A stretch of DNA of 9,066 nt from Bacteroidales bacterium (GTDB taxonomy: Bacteria; Bacteroidota; Bacteroidia; Bacteroidales; P3): positions 1-9,066 of the forward strand of contig JALNVJ010000054.1 of NCBI GenBank assembly GCA_023227645.1, in the 5' to 3' direction. A model generated the notes under the pieces. It was not told the DNA's origin. It saw only the letters and a program-made list of their open reading frames with translations, and did no database searches. This document shows, piece after piece, positions 5,615-9,066 of this stretch. A program made the position numbers and the translations under genes. Position 1 is the stretch's first letter. The number at the start of each line of letters is the position of its first letter.

Positions 5615-8573
5615 GGAACTAAAGAATGGTTTTCAAGGTGATTTATTCTTTGATGAACTCTCGAAAATCATATATGCTACTGATGCTTCAGCCTATAGGG
5701 AGATTCCTTTTGGTGTTTGTCATCCCAAAACTAAGGTAGATTTAACGAAATTAATTGATTTTGCAAATAAGAATTCTATAAGTCTTATTCCAAGAGGCGC
5801 CGGAACTTCACTTGCAGGACAGGTTGTTGGGGATGGACTTGTGATTGATTTTTCTAGGTATTTTAATAAGATATTAGAAATAAACCCAGAACAGAGATGG
5901 GTAAGAGTTGAACCTGGGGTTGTGCTTGATGAGTTAAATAATAGACTTAAACAATATAATCTATTCTTTGCTCCTGAAACTTCAACCTCAAATAGATGCA
6001 CAATTGGTGGAATGGTGGGCAATAATAGCTGCGGTTCTCACTCTTTGGTCTATGGTTCTACTCGTGATCATCTTCTTGAGACCAAAGTATTGCTTTCTAA
6101 TAATCAAGAGATTATACTTAAGAATCTTTCTAAAGAAGAGTTTGAAACCAAGGCTATGGATAATAGTTTGGAAGGAAATATATATAAAACTATTAAGGAA
6201 AGATATTCAGTTGCTGAGCTTCAAAAACGGATAGTTGATGCATTCCCAGAGAAAGATATAAGAAGGAGGAATAATGGTTATGCTTTGGATGAGATATTTG
6301 ATAATAAAGTCTTTGGAAATGATACAACTAAGGAATTCAATCTCTCAAAGATCTTTGCAGGATCGGAAGGAACCTTGGGTTTAGGTTTTGAATTTAAACT
6401 TAATCTTATGCCTCTTCCTCCTAAGAACAAGGCCTTAATCTGTGCACATTTTACCAGCTTAGAAGATAGTTTTGAAGGAAATCTAATTGTATTAGGACAT
6501 AAACCAGTGGCAATTGAGCTGATGGATAATAATGTTTTGGAAGCTGCTCAAAGGAATATTGCTCAGAAGAAGAATACCTTCTTTATTGATGGCACTCCAA
6601 AAGCAATACTTATTATTGAAATTGCGGAGGAAACTCAGGAGGAATTAGATATAAAGCTTAATGCAATAATTGAAAATCTAAAAAAGCAAAACAAGGGATA
6701 CGCATACCCTATTATTAAAAATGGCGATATTCCTAAGGTTTGGGCTTTGAGAAAGGCAGGACTTGGACTCTTATCTAATATTCCTGGCTCTAGGAAACCT
6801 GTTTCTGTTATCGAGGATACGGCAGTTTCTCCAAAGAAAATGGGGGCTTATATTAAGGAGATTAACGAAATCTTATTAAAATATAATCTATCTTGCGTTT
6901 ATCATGCTCATATTGCAACAGGGGAACTTCATCTTAGGCCTATACTTGATTTAAAAAAGGAGGAAGATATTGAGGTTTTCCATAGCCTAAGCCGTGAAGT
7001 TGCTTATCTGGTTAAGAAGTATAGGGGTAGTCTTAGTGGGGAACATGGTGATGGACGTTTGAGAGGTGAGTATATTCCTATTATGTATTCGGAGGAAATA
7101 TATGGTTTTATGGAGGAATTAAAGAGCTTATTTGATAAGGATAATATCTTTAATAAGGGCAAAATTATCAATACTCCACCAATGAATACTTCTCTTCGCT
7201 ATTCAAACCTAATGGATAAGAAGAAAATATCAAAGTATAATCCTGAAAAGCTCAATAAAATACAAACCTATTACGATTTCTCAGAAGAAAAAGGACTCCT
7301 TTCTGCTATTGAACAATGCAATGGTAGCGGTGATTGTAGGAAGTCTTCCGAGTTTTTAGATACTATGTGTCCCTCATATAGAGCTACAAAAGACGAGAGA
7401 TATACCCCAAGAGCTAGGGCAAATGCTTTGAGGGAATTCTTTACAAATCCAAAGAAAGATAATCCATTTGATAATGATATCTTATACTGGATTTTGGATA
7501 ATTGCCTCTCATGTAAGGGATGTAAGAATGAATGTCCTTCAAATGTGGATATAGCAAAGCTGAAATCGGAGTTCCTTCAGCACTATTATAATGCAAATGG
7601 TACGCCTTTAAGGATAATATTAATTAATTACCTAACTCTATTCCAAAGGATTGGTTCAAATTTCCCCAAATTATACAATTGGATTATCCTTAATAAAACT
7701 ACCTCATCTCTAATAAAAAGACTTTTAAAGTTCTCCCCTAAGCGCTCACTTCCCACACTTAACGATAAGACATTTAGGCAGTTCTTTAAAAAAGAGAAAG
7801 TAAACGCAGGCAATACTATTAATAATGGTAGGGTGGTTTATTTCTTTAGCGATGAATTTACCAACTATCAAGATTCCGATATAGGACTTTCTGCCCTAAA
7901 ACTTCTTAATTCTTTAGGCTATAGTGTTAGACTTGCACCCATAAGAGAAAGTGCTAGGATATCAATTTCGAAGGGAATGGTTAAAAGAGCAAAGAAGATT
8001 GCTAATAAAAACATTAGAAATCTCCAAGGATTAATAAGTTCTGAGACTCCATTAATAGGAATAGAACCCTCCACAATTCTAAGCTTTAGAGACGAATACC
8101 CTTCGTTAATAGTTAGTAAAAACAAATCTATTTCTAAGGATATTATCGAAAATGCATTCCTAATAGATGAATTTTTAGCAAGGGAAATCGACAAAGGTAA
8201 TATAGTTAAGGAGGATTTCACCAGCCAAAGAAGAAAGATACTCCTTCATGGACACTGTCAACAAAAGGCATTAATTGGTACAAGTGCAATGGAAAAAGTC
8301 TTGTCTTTACCTGAAAACTATGAAGTTGAGGTTATACAAAGCGGATGTTGTGGTATGGCAGGAAGCTTTGGTTATGAGGAAAAGCATTATGAGATATCTC
8401 AAAAAATTGGTAATCAAATACTATTCCCAACCATATTAAAGGCAGAACTCGATACAATTATATCAGCACCAGGAACAAGTTGCAGAGATCAGATCAAACA
8501 TTCCATAGATATAAATGCACTTCATCCAATTCAAATACTTTGGGAAGCAAGGCAATTAAAATCGGAAGATTAA
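5586..8573 (+). CDS. FAD- and Fe-S-containing D-2-hydroxyacid dehydrogenase (GlcD-GlcF fusion, YdiJ-like)
   Basis: 995 residues from ATG 5586; the frame extends upstream to 5547, but homologues as I recall them begin shortly before the F-F-D-E-L and Y-A-T-D-A-S segment, so the later start is chosen. Domains in order: FAD-binding type 4 (about 40-270) with P69-R-G-A-G-T-S, G-G-M-V-G-N-N-S-C-G (141-150) and G-S-E-G-T-L-G (259-265); FAD-linked oxidase C-terminal domain with H440-A-H442, G-E-L-H449 and E486-H-G-D-G; a ferredoxin-like region with C578, C584, C595-P and the classic C640-x2-C643-x2-C646-x3-C650-P; and a C-terminal CCG domain with G-H-C891 and C921-C922-G. E. coli YdiJ, of similar length and order, oxidises 2-hydroxyacids; D-lactate or D-2-hydroxyglutarate are likely substrates here, with electrons passing through the Fe-S clusters to a membrane or soluble acceptor. 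There is no membrane segment. The gene overlaps the nuclease gene by 29 bp in another frame, so translation is probably coupled. Confidence 0.93.
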   Translation: MSRKQRQAIKELKNGFQGDLFFDELSKIIYATDASAYREIPFGVCHPKTKVDLTKLIDFANKNSISLIPRGAGTSLAGQVVGDGLVIDFSRYFNKILEINPEQRWVRVEPGVVLDELNNRLKQYNLFFAPETSTSNRCTIGGMVGNNSCGSHSLVYGSTRDHLLETKVLLSNNQEIILKNLSKEEFETKAMDNSLEGNIYKTIKERYSVAELQKRIVDAFPEKDIRRRNNGYALDEIFDNKVFGNDTTKEFNLSKIFAGSEGTLGLGFEFKLNLMPLPPKNKALICAHFTSLEDSFEGNLIVLGHKPVAIELMDNNVLEAAQRNIAQKKNTFFIDGTPKAILIIEIAEETQEELDIKLNAIIENLKKQNKGYAYPIIKNGDIPKVWALRKAGLGLLSNIPGSRKPVSVIEDTAVSPKKMGAYIKEINEILLKYNLSCVYHAHIATGELHLRPILDLKKEEDIEVFHSLSREVAYLVKKYRGSLSGEHGDGRLRGEYIPIMYSEEIYGFMEELKSLFDKDNIFNKGKIINTPPMNTSLRYSNLMDKKKISKYNPEKLNKIQTYYDFSEEKGLLSAIEQCNGSGDCRKSSEFLDTMCPSYRATKDERYTPRARANALREFFTNPKKDNPFDNDILYWILDNCLSCKGCKNECPSNVDIAKLKSEFLQHYYNANGTPLRIILINYLTLFQRIGSNFPKLYNWIILNKTTSSLIKRLLKFSPKRSLPTLNDKTFRQFFKKEKVNAGNTINNGRVVYFFSDEFTNYQDSDIGLSALKLLNSLGYSVRLAPIRESARISISKGMVKRAKKIANKNIRNLQGLISSETPLIGIEPSTILSFRDEYPSLIVSKNKSISKDIIENAFLIDEFLAREIDKGNIVKEDFTSQRRKILLHGHCQQKALIGTSAMEKVLSLPENYEVEVIQSGCCGMAGSFGYEEKHYEISQKIGNQILFPTILKAELDTIISAPGTSCRDQIKHSIDINALHPIQILWEARQLKSED

Positions 8574-8687
8574 CCTCCTGACCCTAACTATTCGATACCT
8601 AAACAAAGATTCTTTAAATCTACAAACTTAAATCAGAACAAAGAAATCAGATTTCAGAATATAATTAAAAATAATTTCCTTTTTTAT

Positions 8688-8718
8688 TTTGTAATCTATA
8701 AATAATTATATACATTTG
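8688..8718 (+). promoter_or_regulatory. Promoter for an unidentified plus-strand transcript
   Basis: TTTG at 8688-8691 and TACATTTG at 8711-8718 match both Bacteroidota promoter boxes, with a 19-bp spacer, making this the most canonical promoter in the window. Transcription would begin near 8722. Only a 35-codon ORF follows, so the product may be a small RNA or the long leader of a gene beyond the window. Confidence 0.55.
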
Positions 8719-8789
8719 CAGCGTTAAACAATTACATTTTATACTTAATGCTTAACAATAACAATTATATAACCCTAAACAAATTTCCC

Positions 8790-8897
8790 ATGGAATCTCC
8801 TCAGGCAACTAAGGAATTATTGTTTTATTCCTATCTATCTATTCCATATAATTTAATCAGTATAAACATAACAAAATATACATTATCAGTTTTTTGA
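8790..8897 (+). CDS. Doubtful 35-codon ORF downstream of the promoter
   Basis: ATG 8790 to TGA 8895-8897 encodes 35 residues beginning M-E-S-P-Q-A-T-K-E-L-L and ending in a moderately hydrophobic, tyrosine- and isoleucine-rich stretch. It matches no family I know. It is about 68 nt downstream of a predicted start of transcription, which is the only positive evidence; chance ORFs of this size are common. Confidence 0.15.
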   Translation: MESPQATKELLFYSYLSIPYNLISINITKYTLSVF

Positions 8898-8961
8898 TAA
8901 AGTCAAATAAGATTATATTCTTTTATAGAAAAGGAAATAGTCAATTAGATAATTTATCTTA

Positions 8962-8985
8962 TTGGAAGATTAAGGAGACTTCCAA
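8962..8985 (+). other. Stem-loop in the unidentified 3' region
   Basis: TTGGAAG (8962-8968) pairs perfectly with CTTCCAA (8979-8985) around the 10-nt loop ATTAAGGAGA. It is directly preceded by the 13-bp palindrome AGATAA-T-TTATCT (8947-8959) and followed by CCATG (9005-9009) pairing with CATGG (9031-9035). No U-tract follows, so it is not a terminator; a structured RNA or a 5' leader is possible. Confidence 0.35.
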
Positions 8986-9066
8986 ACATAGAATTTAGTG
9001 AGAGCCATGAAAAATAAAGGGTAGCAGAACCATGGAATAGAAAATGCTTAAACCATGTAAGAAAAA

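Larger units (their letters stand above)
8574..9066. other. Intergenic tail with a promoter but no convincing gene
   Basis: No terminator with a U-tract follows the dehydrogenase gene. The region contains an odd palindrome, GAAATC-A-GATTTC (8643-8655), the promoter at 8688-8718, a 35-codon ORF, and a cluster of inverted repeats from 8883 to the edge. No tRNA, rRNA, or riboswitch class I know could be recognised. On the minus strand a frame is open from the window edge for 36 codons, but it shows no family features. Confidence 0.5.

Noticed and set aside
5720..6022. 100-codon minus-strand frame inside the dehydrogenase gene
   Set aside because: It lies opposite highly conserved FAD-binding motifs and shows no independent signature; the same applies to the frame at 7919-8221.
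8643..8655. GAAATC-A-GATTTC as a terminator for the dehydrogenase gene
   Set aside because: One-base centre, short arms and no following T-run; it cannot form a terminator hairpin.
9044..9066. ATG 9044 as the start of a gene running out of the window
   Set aside because: Only seven codons are visible, with no promoter at a suitable distance and no recognisable sequence.

Overview
The window looks like chromosomal DNA from an AT-rich member of the Bacteroidota, probably Bacteroidales; the family cannot be resolved. Four lines point there. Several genes are preceded by the phylum's TAnnTTTG -7 promoter element instead of a sigma70 -10/-35 pair. Shine-Dalgarno sequences are absent in front of the starts. 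IspG resembles the Bacteroidetes form. The TIR-like and HipB-like proteins have the character of those seen in gut Bacteroidales.

Layout. Positions 1-1962 hold two diverged tandem copies of a TIR-like protein gene. The first is cut by the window edge, and a 633-bp T-rich spacer without a gene separates them. Next is ispG (2069-3274), an isoprenoid housekeeping gene with its own promoter and a strong terminator at 3320-3357 that probably works in both directions. On the minus strand, converging on ispG, are a TylF-like SAM-dependent methyltransferase (3474-4199) and, upstream of it, a small HipB/y4mF-type HTH regulator (4342-4560) with no hipA partner. Divergent from the regulator is a plus-strand pair: a secreted DNA/RNA non-specific endonuclease (4742-5614) overlapping by 29 bp a large FAD/Fe-S D-2-hydroxyacid dehydrogenase of the GlcD-GlcF fusion (YdiJ-like) type (5586-8573). 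The last 490 bp hold a good promoter, a doubtful 35-codon ORF and several small inverted repeats, but no convincing gene.

How it fits together. ispG and the dehydrogenase are metabolic genes. The TIR-like pair, the orphan HTH regulator and the methyltransferase are accessory-type genes placed between them. The most interesting regulatory signal is a family of GGTATAAT half-sites. One inverted pair (4643-4664) lies over the expected -33 region of the HTH gene's promoter, another copy lies just downstream of its start of transcription, and one more lies in the methyltransferase promoter. This suggests that the orphan regulator controls itself and its neighbour. The TIR-like pair is the best candidate for an unusual system: the second copy has a TIR-style W-x-x-x-E motif, whereas the first has Asp in place of Glu.
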